Positions 7,943 through 16,335 of a stretch of 24,147 bases of DNA are shown here, one piece after another. The notes below the pieces were generated by a model. It was not told the DNA's origin. It did not search any database and saw only the letters and a program-made list of their open reading frames with translations. Source of the DNA: Nitrospinota bacterium (GTDB lineage Bacteria; UBA8248); contig WTGD01000340.1 of NCBI GenBank assembly GCA_011523725.1, positions 1 to 24,147 of the forward strand. The letters are read 5' to 3'. The position numbers and the translations under genes are program-made. How positions within the stretch are numbered: the first letter of the stretch is position 1; every line of letters begins with the position of its first letter.

Positions 7943-10075
7943 TCAGCCATGAACTTCCATCAATTTCTTGACTAAAGCTACATTATGTCGGTGTCCACTT
8001 CTCTCAGCGGTTACCTTCCCTCGGATAGGCCGACCGGTTAAATACAGATCTCCGATGACGTCAAGGATTTTATGGCGAACGAACTCATTGGGAAATCGTA
8101 ATTGGGTATTCACGACACGCGCTTTGTCCACAAGAATTACGTTATCCCAACGACCTCCCTCGGCCAAGCCCATTTTTTCGAGCGACTCCAATTCATAGAC
8201 AAAACCAAACGTACGGGCCGGTGCGATTTCTTCTTGAAAACCCAATGCATTCTTGTGCTCATACAAGTAGGTTTGCTTCCCAATCGGTTTAGGATAATCA
8301 ATGAGGTATGAAACGGAAAAAGAATCCGCCGGCTCTATACGAACGTAACCCTTCTCGTCATTCGGCTCCCCAACCTCATATATCTTATCAACCCACAGGT
8401 CCTCGCTTTTTTCTTTCTGATCTTCGATACCCGCTTCTTCAAGCAAGCGACAAAACTCCACTGCCGACCCATCCATGACGGGCACTTCCTCAGTCATTTT
8501 GATGAGTATATTGCTTATCTTGTATGCGTGCAGCGCACTCATGAGATGCTCAATCGTTCGAGCAGTCACAGCTCCATTGCGCAAGTTTGTCGCATGGTTG
8601 GTGCCATCCACGAAATCGACGTTCGCCCTCACGGTATCGGGGCTTGTCAGGTTGCCGAACTGTATCCCGCTCCCCGGTGGCAAAGGCTCGATGATCAACC
8701 CGGTTTTCAGCCCGGAATGGAGTCCCCGGCCATACAACACGACACTTTTCGAAATACTCCTTTGATTTGTTTCCCTCAGCGTCGTCGACGCCGGCAACAT
8801 GGGCTCGATATTGTATGCTTTAATTTTTCGTCTTAAAGCAGGTTCCGTCATGCCCACCGCCTGGGCGGTTTTATTGATATCCCAACCGTGCTCCTCCAAA
8901 TGAAAGGCAAGGTACTGTCTCTCCCACTGAGTTCTGGCCACATTAAAATTGGAAGGGGTATCGTCTCTTGATGTGCTCACCTCGAAATCAGAAGCCTCAC
9001 GTATCGCATAGGGCAAGTGGTCGATGCGAATCTCCGATCCTTGCGATGCAAATGCAGCTTTGGTCACTGCGCCTTTTAGTTCAGCAATATTGCCCGGCCA
9101 GTCATAGTCTTCCAGGACCGCAATGACATCTTCCGAAAATTCCTTTTCATGCCTGCCAACTTCAACGCATTCATTCAAGAATCTGTTGGCTAGCGGCAAA
9201 ATGTCCTCTTTTCGTTCACGCAACGGTGGCAAGTGTATTACATCAGCGCCTATTTTTGAGGACAAGGCTCGTACGAAGGCTTTATCTTTCGGAGTCCCCA
9301 TATGATCAACAGACACCGTTAAACGCATTGAGTCCGTTATGCGCTCAAGAAATCGAACAAGAAATCTTCCACGATCCGCCCCGGGCAACTGCTCCAGACC
9401 ATCAAGATATATGGTCCCTTGAAAAGTATCAGGCACCAGCCGCTCAAGAGTCTCTTCCCATTCACCTGTCTCCGGCATCGGGAACAACGAGCGGCAATGA
9501 ACAGGCCTAAAACCCCCTTCTTTTTTGACGCCGTTCTTGTGTACCACCCTTGCGATAAACCGCTTGCCGGTTCCTCGTTCACCTGCGATCAGTAAAGGGT
9601 TAATATCTCTCATCGCTTTACGAATGGCTCTTCGGGCTTTTTCAATGTTCTTACTGGCGCCGTCAAGCATCACATCAATGACATCATTCGCCCTGAGTTC
9701 TTTCTCCCGTCGCGCTTGAACAGCAGAAGCGACTATGCGCACGACCGCATCAATAGACAGAGGTTTTTCAATGAAATTGAAAGCGCCCAGCTTTGTTGCA
9801 GCCACGGCGGTTTCGATGTTGCCGTGCCCCGACATCAGGACGACTTCGATATCTGCGTTCGACTCTTTCACTGCTTGTAAAGTCTTGATCCCATCAATGC
9901 CGGGCATCCACACATCAACCAAAACCACATCCGGAATTTCGGCTCGAACCAACTGAAGGGCAATTTCTCCCGACTCGGCCCGCTCTACATGATACCCTTC
10001 ATCCAGCAAGACATCTTCCAGGCTCGCGAGTATTTCACGCTCATCATCGACGATGAGTACATGTCCTTTATCCAA
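7943..10075 (-). CDS. lpxC: NtrX-like response regulator fused to LpxC deacetylase
   Basis: One uninterrupted 710-codon frame with two functional halves. Residues 1-125 are a receiver domain: acidic pair D10/D11, phosphoacceptor D54, S82 and K104. Residues 140-360 are a degenerate AAA+ domain: Walker A GERGTGK at 165-171, but no GAFTGA loop, LDG instead of LDE at 224-226, and no FRxDLYYR arginine-finger segment. LPPLRERKEDI (282-292) and WPGNI remain. Residues 384-423 are a Fis-type helix-turn-helix. Residues 438-710 are a complete LpxC: base E509 and zinc ligand H510 in TIEH, T622 in ARTFGF, H668 and D672 in RHKILD, and H695 in SGHRHN. LpxC removes acetate from UDP-acyl-GlcNAc, the committed lipid A step. 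The TTG start has AAAGGA 9 nt upstream and overlaps ntrY by 8 nt. The domains are certain; the idea of phospho-control is inference. Confidence 0.96.
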   Translation of the reverse strand: MDKGHVLIVDDEREILASLEDVLLDEGYHVERAESGEIALQLVRAEIPDVVLVDVWMPGIDGIKTLQAVKESNADIEVVLMSGHGNIETAVAATKLGAFNFIEKPLSIDAVVRIVASAVQARREKELRANDVIDVMLDGASKNIEKARRAIRKAMRDINPLLIAGERGTGKRFIARVVHKNGVKKEGGFRPVHCRSLFPMPETGEWEETLERLVPDTFQGTIYLDGLEQLPGADRGRFLVRFLERITDSMRLTVSVDHMGTPKDKAFVRALSSKIGADVIHLPPLRERKEDILPLANRFLNECVEVGRHEKEFSEDVIAVLEDYDWPGNIAELKGAVTKAAFASQGSEIRIDHLPYAIREASDFEVSTSRDDTPSNFNVARTQWERQYLAFHLEEHGWDINKTAQAVGMTEPALRRKIKAYNIEPMLPASTTLRETNQRSISKSVVLYGRGLHSGLKTGLIIEPLPPGSGIQFGNLTSPDTVRANVDFVDGTNHATNLRNGAVTARTIEHLMSALHAYKISNILIKMTEEVPVMDGSAVEFCRLLEEAGIEDQKEKSEDLWVDKIYEVGEPNDEKGYVRIEPADSFSVSYLIDYPKPIGKQTYLYEHKNALGFQEEIAPARTFGFVYELESLEKMGLAEGGRWDNVILVDKARVVNTQLRFPNEFVRHKILDVIGDLYLTGRPIRGKVTAERSGHRHNVALVKKLMEVHG

Positions 10076-12332
10076 TGGAAGCCGTCCTTTGTTTTTCGGG
10101 CGTGATGTCCACAGCAGACGCCAGTGGCAATGTTACGCGAAAAACGGAGCCAACTGGATGGTTATCTCGCACGCCTATGGTTCCATTATGATCTGCCACA
10201 ATGCGGTAACATATAGCCAAACCCAATCCGGAGCCTCTATCCTTTGTCGAAAAGTAAGGCGAGAATATATGGCCTTTCACGTCTTCTGATATACCCTGCC
10301 CCTGGTCGGCGACTTCAACAACTATCATATTTCTGTCTTTATCACTCCAGGCTTGCAAATCAATCTCGCCCTCGACCTCGTGGGATTCAAAGGCATTTTC
10401 CAGCAAATTGATAAACACGCGCTGCAACTGCTCGGGATCCGCCATGACAGCAGCATTCCCAGCATCGATATGAATCGAAAATTTCACATCCCCTTTCCTG
10501 CCACGATATAAATTTGCAACATCCTCAATAAGGGGTACAAACCCGCAAAGCCTCAATCTAGGTTCCGGCATGCGCGCGAATCGGCTGAATTCATCTACCA
10601 TGTTAATCAGGCTTGTTACCTGATTGATAATGGTATCCGTACAAGATTCGAATACTTCGGCAAAATCATAGGCCTCATTATCGAATTTCCGTCTCATTCT
10701 CTGGGCAGAAAGTTGAATCGGCGTAAGCGGGTTTTTGATCTCGTGCGCGATGCCACGGGCCACTTCCTGCCATGCGGCCACTTTTTGAGCCCGGATCAGA
10801 GCCGTCATATCATCAAACACTATGACGGCACCGAGCCTGCCTCCATCCGCGCTTCTAAGCAGAGTCAAGCTCGCGCGCAGTGTCAGTACGCGGCCGTCAA
10901 TCATGACCTCAACTTGCTCCGAAGCGCTTTGGTGTTCTCGGGCCCGCATCGAGCGCATCAACTGACGAACAGGCTCGAGATGTGCGCTTTCGAAAACCTC
11001 GCTGAACATTCGTCCTACGGCATTCTGAGGTTCAATGCTCAGCAACTCCCCAGCTGCTTTGTTGAGGATAGTAACGCGCCCTTGACGATTGATTGATATT
11101 ACACCCGCTCCGATATTTTCGAGCATCGCTTCCATATACCGGCGTCTTCTGTCAATTTCCAGGTTGGAACTGCGCAAGGTTTCAGAAGATTCTTCGATTT
11201 TCTCCTTGTTGGCCGACAATTCTTCCGTCATGCTGTTAAACGCGTTGACCAAAATCCTCACTTCGCCATCTGCCTGCGCATCCACGCGGTGCTCGAGGTC
11301 GCCGTCTGACACCGCCCTTGTGGCTTCCGCCAATTTCTCGATGGGAACCGTAATCCCCCGGGCGAGGTAGAAGCCAAACCATATGGCCGCAAAAAGAATG
11401 AGCAAAGTGACGACCAAAAAGGTTATGATGTAGTTCGCTTTGATTGGATTCTTAGACAGTTCCAGTTCTTTATAATTCACAAAGGAGTCCGATATACCCC
11501 TAATCTTCTCCACAAGTCGATCAGACACATATTTAGATACAACGACAAATCCCACCACCTTTTTTTCGATCTTCCAAGGCGCTACGCCATAGATGACATC
11601 CCCTTTTTCCCAATTCTCTATACTTGAGCGCGACTCTCCATCAATCACTTGATCCACGTATCCCACCAGTGGCGAGAACATCGCGGACCGTTCTAACCCA
11701 GGACGCCTGACCGATACGAGCTCCCGCCGCTCCCTGTCGTAGAGTTGAATGAAATCTACGCCCAAGCTCTTTCTTTCGGACTCCAATATTTTTTCAATCG
11801 CCTTGGAATTTTCCAATGTCTCGGGATGCGCCTTCTCCAACATAAGCGCAAGTCGACTCGCACTAAACAGCGCGTTCCGCTCCACCTCGCGATAATAGGT
11901 TTGAGCCACCTCGAATGACCCTTTGAGCGCGCGCTCCACATTCATGTTGAACAAGGCGTTAAAACTTTGGTTAATCAAACCGCTGGCCACTACGAAAAGA
12001 GCCACCACAGGGATGAGTGTAAATCCGACAAAAGCCGATACGAGTTTTAATTGCAAGCGTGAACGACCAGCGCCCGCTCTACCCTCGTAGTAAAGACGCA
12101 CCAGGTGCTTCGCTACCAGGAGAATAACCACCATGAGCAGAATGATACTCAGATTCACAAGCGAAAATACGACAACGTTGTTCAGCAGTGGGACTCCCGG
12201 CTCAAGCTCTTTGAAATAAATCCAAGCCGTGAACGAAAGAGTCGCAATGATGATCAAAGCGATGAAAGATCGCAGCAGTGTTCTGCGATGGCGCAAAGAG
12301 CTTTCCTGATTTTTCAGTGGCGTTGGATGCAC
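10068..12332 (-). CDS. ntrY: NtrY-type membrane sensor histidine kinase
   Basis: A 754-residue inner-membrane kinase. Hydrophobic segments lie at about 22-40, 53-76 and 97-120, then a roughly 180-residue extracytoplasmic sensing region with no family I can name, then a last membrane segment at 300-323. HAMP follows at about 320-375, PAS at 400-515, and HisKA with phosphoacceptor H530 in ARGIAHEIKNPLTPI. The ATPase shows N646 in NLLENAFES, G1 VADQGQGI, F-box YFSTKD and G2 GSGLGLA, so it should be active. GTG start with AAGGA 9 nt upstream; 3 nt after DUF4390 and overlapping the response regulator gene by 8 nt, so its partner is almost certainly the NtrX-LpxC protein. Known NtrY proteins respond to nitrogen, redox or envelope cues; the signal here is unknown. 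Confidence 0.94.
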   Translation of the reverse strand: MHPTPLKNQESSLRHRRTLLRSFIALIIIATLSFTAWIYFKELEPGVPLLNNVVVFSLVNLSIILLMVVILLVAKHLVRLYYEGRAGAGRSRLQLKLVSAFVGFTLIPVVALFVVASGLINQSFNALFNMNVERALKGSFEVAQTYYREVERNALFSASRLALMLEKAHPETLENSKAIEKILESERKSLGVDFIQLYDRERRELVSVRRPGLERSAMFSPLVGYVDQVIDGESRSSIENWEKGDVIYGVAPWKIEKKVVGFVVVSKYVSDRLVEKIRGISDSFVNYKELELSKNPIKANYIITFLVVTLLILFAAIWFGFYLARGITVPIEKLAEATRAVSDGDLEHRVDAQADGEVRILVNAFNSMTEELSANKEKIEESSETLRSSNLEIDRRRRYMEAMLENIGAGVISINRQGRVTILNKAAGELLSIEPQNAVGRMFSEVFESAHLEPVRQLMRSMRAREHQSASEQVEVMIDGRVLTLRASLTLLRSADGGRLGAVIVFDDMTALIRAQKVAAWQEVARGIAHEIKNPLTPIQLSAQRMRRKFDNEAYDFAEVFESCTDTIINQVTSLINMVDEFSRFARMPEPRLRLCGFVPLIEDVANLYRGRKGDVKFSIHIDAGNAAVMADPEQLQRVFINLLENAFESHEVEGEIDLQAWSDKDRNMIVVEVADQGQGISEDVKGHIFSPYFSTKDRGSGLGLAICYRIVADHNGTIGVRDNHPVGSVFRVTLPLASAVDITPEKQRTASIG

Positions 12333-12335
12333 AAT

Positions 12336-12941
12336 TCACATTCCTTCAGAACTAAATGTCCGGGAATAGCTCCAGTCAGACTTCTTCCCCCAAAAAGCAA
12401 GCAAGTAATTAAAGGGAAAAACGAAGTCCACATGATTCAACCGCGCTCTGATTTTGACATAATATCGACTATTTGGGGACAAAGCCTTACCAGAGACGAT
12501 GGGCGCGCCATTCAGCTCACGCATCCAGTCCGTCATTTCACCTTGGCTTCTCGTCACTTTTCTCTCGAGCTCTTTTTCACCTTCTTTGAGATGAAAAGTG
12601 TATGTTTTTTTCAAGGCGCTGTATTTCACCTGATGATGTAATTGCCGCGTGGTAACTTCCAAATCATAAATCAGCTTGCGAGAGCGAAGGAGACTTACAT
12701 CAAAGATGAACTTCGTCGTCACACCGCTATGAATCGCATCCAACAGTTTTGGCGAAAATGCACCCAAAAGAGAACCAAAAACAAGTAGCTGCCCATTCTT
12801 CTTAATAACAATAATATCTTTTAGTCGGATTCCATCTTGGCTATCTGTTGCGGAAAGCGCCGGCCCCACCAGAGCGAAAATCATACAAATGACTATGGCA
12901 AGTTTCCCAAGAACAAATGTTTTCCGTGTGTTAGATAACAT
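12336..12941 (-). CDS. DUF4390 secreted protein upstream of NtrY
   Basis: About 201 residues with an N-terminal signal peptide (residues 1-31, cleavage predicted after ALSA). The mature protein has the DUF4390 pattern: a GSLLGAFSPKLLDAIHSGV segment, an FIFDVSLLRSRK strand and a YSALKKTYTF core. Members are often encoded directly before ntrY, so a periplasmic accessory role for the kinase sensor region is plausible, but the biochemical function is not known. The ATG at 12941 has AAGGGGA 5-6 nt upstream and begins exactly at the signal peptide. The frame stays open to 13028, but that would add 29 residues in front of the signal peptide. Followed by ntrY after 3 nt. Confidence 0.82.
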   Translation of the reverse strand: MLSNTRKTFVLGKLAIVICMIFALVGPALSATDSQDGIRLKDIIVIKKNGQLLVFGSLLGAFSPKLLDAIHSGVTTKFIFDVSLLRSRKLIYDLEVTTRQLHHQVKYSALKKTYTFHLKEGEKELERKVTRSQGEMTDWMRELNGAPIVSGKALSPNSRYYVKIRARLNHVDFVFPFNYLLAFWGKKSDWSYSRTFSSEGM

Positions 12942-12966
12942 ATGTTCCCCTTGGCCTTGAAATTCA

Positions 12967-12995
12967 ATGCTATCGCATATGAAAAAAGCTCTCAA
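12967..12995 (-). promoter_or_regulatory. possible promoter for the DUF4390-ntrY-ntrX/lpxC operon
   Basis: In the 127-base gap between mutS and DUF4390 the minus strand has TTGAGA (12995-12990), a 17-base spacer and TAGCAT (12972-12967). The -35 matches 5 of 6 and the -10 only 4 of 6 positions. The start site would be near 12960, giving a leader of about 20 nt. Read-through from mutS is equally possible because I see no terminator. Confidence 0.35.
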
Positions 12996-13068
12996 TACCT
13001 TGTTTGACTTCCCTGACCTCATGCCCATGAAGCACTTTCAGATGGTGTGCCGTGACGCAGTTCCACTT

Positions 13069-15753
13069 TTATTGCTGCTCAACGTTTGCCACGATTTCCC
13101 TGAGTTCATAGAGGGTTTCGAGAGCTTGGCGAGGTGTCATGGAATCCGGATCAATACCTTTCAAGAAGTTTTCAATTTCCGATTCTGTACGCGAAAACAA
13201 AGACAATTGACCATTCCCCCCGCGATTTTCCAAAAAAGATTTTTCCTCGACGGAACAGGAGACGGTCTCCGTACTCTCGAACCTGGAGAGTAAAGTCTTT
13301 GCCCGGTCGATAACCTCTTCCGGGAGTCCCGCCAACCTGCCTACCTGAATGCCGTAGCTTCTATCGCAACTGCCATCGGTCACTTTTCGCAAGAAAACGA
13401 TTTCATCACCCCACTCTCGAACCTCGACCGTCAGGTTTTTCACACAGGTGAGTTCTTTGGAGAGCTCGGCCAGTTCATGATAATGGGTCGCAAACAAGGT
13501 CCTCGCCCTGTGACGGACCTCATTATGAAGATACTCTACAATTGACCAGGCAATGCTCACTCCATCATAGGTACTCGTGCCGCGGCCGACCTCATCCAGC
13601 ACGATGAAGCTCTTCTGAGTCGACTCTCTCAATATGGTGGCCGTTTCCACCATCTCCACCATGAAGGTGCTCTGGCCCTCCAGTATCCGGTCATGCGCAC
13701 CAACGCGAGTGAACACCCTGTCGACCAAACCGATTTTCGCGCTCTTGGCTGGTACGAAACTACCAATTTGCGCCATTAGAACGATGAGCGCCGCTTGGCG
13801 CAGGTAAGTGGATTTCCCCGCCATATTCGGCCCAGTAATGATGAGGATTCGGTGGTCGTCCCGGATTGACAAATCGTTCGGCACGAAAGAGAGGCCGGGA
13901 TTCTCCGCCTCCATCACGGGATGCCTCCCCTCCATGATTTCGAGATCAGTGGAATCCATAATTTGAGGTCTGACATACCCAAACTTTCCCGCAACGAGCG
14001 CCAAGGACAAAACGGCATCTAGAATCGCTATCCTCTCGGCGGCAGCAAGTATGCGCTTTGCCTGTTGAGATATATTCGTTCTTAAGCGTCCAAAAAGCAT
14101 GAACTCAAGGTGATTGGCTTTCTCCTCCGCGCCAAGAATATCTTCCTCCATAATCTTCACCTCGGAAGTAATATATCGTTCTGCAGAAACGAGAGTTTGC
14201 TTGCGTGTATATTCCATTGGCGCCTGTTCGCTGAAACGTCTGGGTATCTCCAGATAATACCCAAAAACGCGATTGAACCCGATTTTCAGAGGCAGCCCCG
14301 TTCGTTCTTTTTCCCTGCTTTCATAATCCTTGAGCCACGAATCCCCCTCTTGCTGCGCCTTTCTCAACCGGGCAAGTTCCTGGTCATAATCAGCGCGAAA
14401 TATTCCACCCTCTCGAATCGAAACGGGCGGCTCATCGACAATCGCATTCTTCAACTCCAACGCTACGTCCTCGAGAGAATCCCATCCCGACGAGACGGAA
14501 CCAAACAATTCAGAAACCATTCCTTTAAGCGCTTCACAAACTTCCGGCAACATGGCCAGAGATCCGCCCAGTCCAGCCAGATCCCGGGCATTCGCAGTCT
14601 GAGAACCCACGCGTCCCAGGAGCCGCTCGATATCTTGGATGGGTTCAAGGGCTTTCTTGAGTGTATTCAGGATTTCGGAATTGTTCACGAGTTCTTCTAC
14701 TGATTCGGCGCGATAATCGATGGCTCTTTTTTGAATCAACGGGGAAAGAACCCATTTTTTCAGCAGTCGTCCTCCCATTCCTGTCAGCGTCTCATCCAAC
14801 AAGCCAAATAAAGTTCCCCTCTTCCCACGATCCGCAGCCGAACGGGTAATTTCCAAATTTCGCAACGTGGCTCCATCGAGGATCATGGAATCCGAGAGTC
14901 GGGTGAAAAACACAGGCCTGAGATGGGGAGAATTGCCGGGCTGGTTTTCTTTGAGATACGTCAAAATGCCTACAGCCGAATCAACCGCCGCCGGATTCGT
15001 CCGAACTTCCGCTTCATCCGGAAATATGGGATCCAGACCTTTGAAATCAAGTGGCTCGTAAAAAGTGGCGGCCGGTCTTTTTTCAACATGAACGCCTAGT
15101 TCATCTATTTTGCTTCTCAACCCATCTGGCGGGGAAAATACATCTGGCAAGATGAGTTCGCGGGGAGAGAGCCTCTCCAATTGGTTGCAAATGAGCGTCT
15201 CGGCAGCATCGCCGTCCACCTGCGTCGCACAAAACTCACCGGTCGAACTATCGAGCCATGCCATTCCCCAAAGTACCTCACCATCTTTCTCCGATACGGT
15301 GACCCCGGCCAAGTATTGAGATTCCTTGCTGTCCAGTAACTCGAGATCGGCGAGCGAGGTGCCTGGAGTGAGGACACGAGTCACCTCGCGCCTCACAACT
15401 CCCCTGCTCTCTCCCGCATCTTCCACCTGCTCGCATATAGCGACTTTATAACCTGCTTCCAGCAATCGCCCACAATAAGAGGATGCCGAATGACAGGGCA
15501 CACCACACATCGGGATAGGCCCCTTCTCATCACTCTGGCGCGATGTTAACGCGAGTTCCAACACTTTCGCCCCGAGTTTCGCGTCCTCATAGAACATTTC
15601 GAAAAAATCACCCAACTGAAAAAACAGTATCGCGTCCGGGTAGCGCCTTTTCATTTCCAGGTACTGGCGCATCGCAGGGGAAGGGCCAGGGCTATTTTTC
15701 GCCGATGTATTTTTTTCTTTCCTGGCTTGCAGGGTGCCTCTGGGGGGGGACAT
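13069..15753 (-). CDS. mutS: DNA mismatch repair protein MutS
   Basis: Recognises base mismatches and small loops and starts methyl-directed-type repair with MutL. At 894 residues it is full length (E. coli 853). The mismatch-reading F50-x-E52 is in GDFFEMF. The connector, lever and clamp domains follow, then the ATPase with Walker A GPNMAGKS at 641-648, Walker B D720/E721 in DEVGRGTSTYDG, and THYHEL. QLSLF at 849-853 fits the sliding-clamp-binding consensus. The ATG lies 2 nt after the LapA-domain gene (TAG-GC-ATG), which supports this start; the fallback start is M28. A run of eight C follows the start codon, covering codons 2-4. N-terminal residues 1-25 are basic, not conserved and probably disordered. 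Confidence 0.97.
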   Translation of the reverse strand: MSPPRGTLQARKEKNTSAKNSPGPSPAMRQYLEMKRRYPDAILFFQLGDFFEMFYEDAKLGAKVLELALTSRQSDEKGPIPMCGVPCHSASSYCGRLLEAGYKVAICEQVEDAGESRGVVRREVTRVLTPGTSLADLELLDSKESQYLAGVTVSEKDGEVLWGMAWLDSSTGEFCATQVDGDAAETLICNQLERLSPRELILPDVFSPPDGLRSKIDELGVHVEKRPAATFYEPLDFKGLDPIFPDEAEVRTNPAAVDSAVGILTYLKENQPGNSPHLRPVFFTRLSDSMILDGATLRNLEITRSAADRGKRGTLFGLLDETLTGMGGRLLKKWVLSPLIQKRAIDYRAESVEELVNNSEILNTLKKALEPIQDIERLLGRVGSQTANARDLAGLGGSLAMLPEVCEALKGMVSELFGSVSSGWDSLEDVALELKNAIVDEPPVSIREGGIFRADYDQELARLRKAQQEGDSWLKDYESREKERTGLPLKIGFNRVFGYYLEIPRRFSEQAPMEYTRKQTLVSAERYITSEVKIMEEDILGAEEKANHLEFMLFGRLRTNISQQAKRILAAAERIAILDAVLSLALVAGKFGYVRPQIMDSTDLEIMEGRHPVMEAENPGLSFVPNDLSIRDDHRILIITGPNMAGKSTYLRQAALIVLMAQIGSFVPAKSAKIGLVDRVFTRVGAHDRILEGQSTFMVEMVETATILRESTQKSFIVLDEVGRGTSTYDGVSIAWSIVEYLHNEVRHRARTLFATHYHELAELSKELTCVKNLTVEVREWGDEIVFLRKVTDGSCDRSYGIQVGRLAGLPEEVIDRAKTLLSRFESTETVSCSVEEKSFLENRGGNGQLSLFSRTESEIENFLKGIDPDSMTPRQALETLYELREIVANVEQQ
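15742..15749. repeat. homopolymer run of eight C (minus strand) in mutS codons 2-4
   Basis: Eight consecutive G on the plus strand, read as TCC CCC CCC after the ATG of mutS. It is the longest G/C homopolymer I noticed in the window. Confidence 0.9.
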
Positions 15754-15755
15754 GC

Positions 15756-16154
15756 CTACTTCGCCTTCGACTCACGGGGAGACAGGCTCATCTGAGACTT
15801 GGAGTCCATCGTTGAAGTGGGTTCATCACGTGTGGCAACGGATTCATCGATTTGTGTATCTCCCATAGTAAGAAACTTGCCGCTTTTCTCCCGCACCTCA
15901 TCCAGATTATTCTCCAACGTCTTCACTTCCCGCTTTAATTTTCCTATCTGACCTCTGAACTTCAATCTGTCCAATGCCCCGCCAAGCCATGCCACCATAA
16001 ACCCGCATCCAAACACGGCCAGCAGAACATAAAATAGAGGCAGGTTGATGCTGCCCTGATAATAGGCAACAGTCACCGGCTTCATGTTGATGACACCGAA
16101 ACTCGAAATCACCAATGCCAGAATCAAGCCGATGATGAGTCGAAGGCTACCCAT
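15756..16154 (-). CDS. LapA-domain (DUF1049) membrane protein
   Basis: A 132-residue inner-membrane protein. Membrane segments are at about residues 4-22 and 39-60, linked by the conserved NMKPVTVAYYQGSINLPL stretch typical of the LapA/YciS domain. A cytoplasmic coiled coil follows at about 70-92, then a polar tail rich in Ser and Thr. In E. coli, LapA (YciS) works with LapB (YciM) as part of the control of LpxC degradation by FtsH, and that is worth noting here because LpxC is encoded nearby. No LapB-like TPR gene is in the window, and many LapA-domain proteins are uncharacterised, so the link is only an inference. ATG with GGTGG about 4 nt upstream. A 181-base gap from ybeY precedes it. Confidence 0.8.
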   Translation of the reverse strand: MGSLRLIIGLILALVISSFGVINMKPVTVAYYQGSINLPLFYVLLAVFGCGFMVAWLGGALDRLKFRGQIGKLKREVKTLENNLDEVREKSGKFLTMGDTQIDESVATRDEPTSTMDSKSQMSLSPRESKAK

Positions 16155-16335
16155 ATCACCACCAAGTCCATCGGGTTTCAGGTTTCAAAATCAGGGCGGA
16201 ATTGATTGCAGGTCGTCTCGAAATTTCCAGGAATCACCCTCACGCCAACGAGTACGGGCAAAAGATTATGTTCTCTCCGACGAGAAACAATGCGTCATTG
16301 ACTGAAAATTCCTGCGTCATGGCGCCCACCATTAT

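Noticed and set aside
8780..8810. NtrX and LpxC as two genes joined by a missed stop or frameshift
   Set aside because: The frame is continuous, the linker (residues 424-438) is short and free of stop-like errors, and no ribosome site of quality precedes Met426. Only comparative or protein data could revive this.
16155..16335. 181-base gap between ybeY and the LapA-domain gene, with a 26-codon frame starting MTQEFSVND
   Set aside because: The frame is too short, has only a weak ribosome site and no partner. No promoter of acceptable quality, hairpin or repeat was found, so I leave the gap unassigned.
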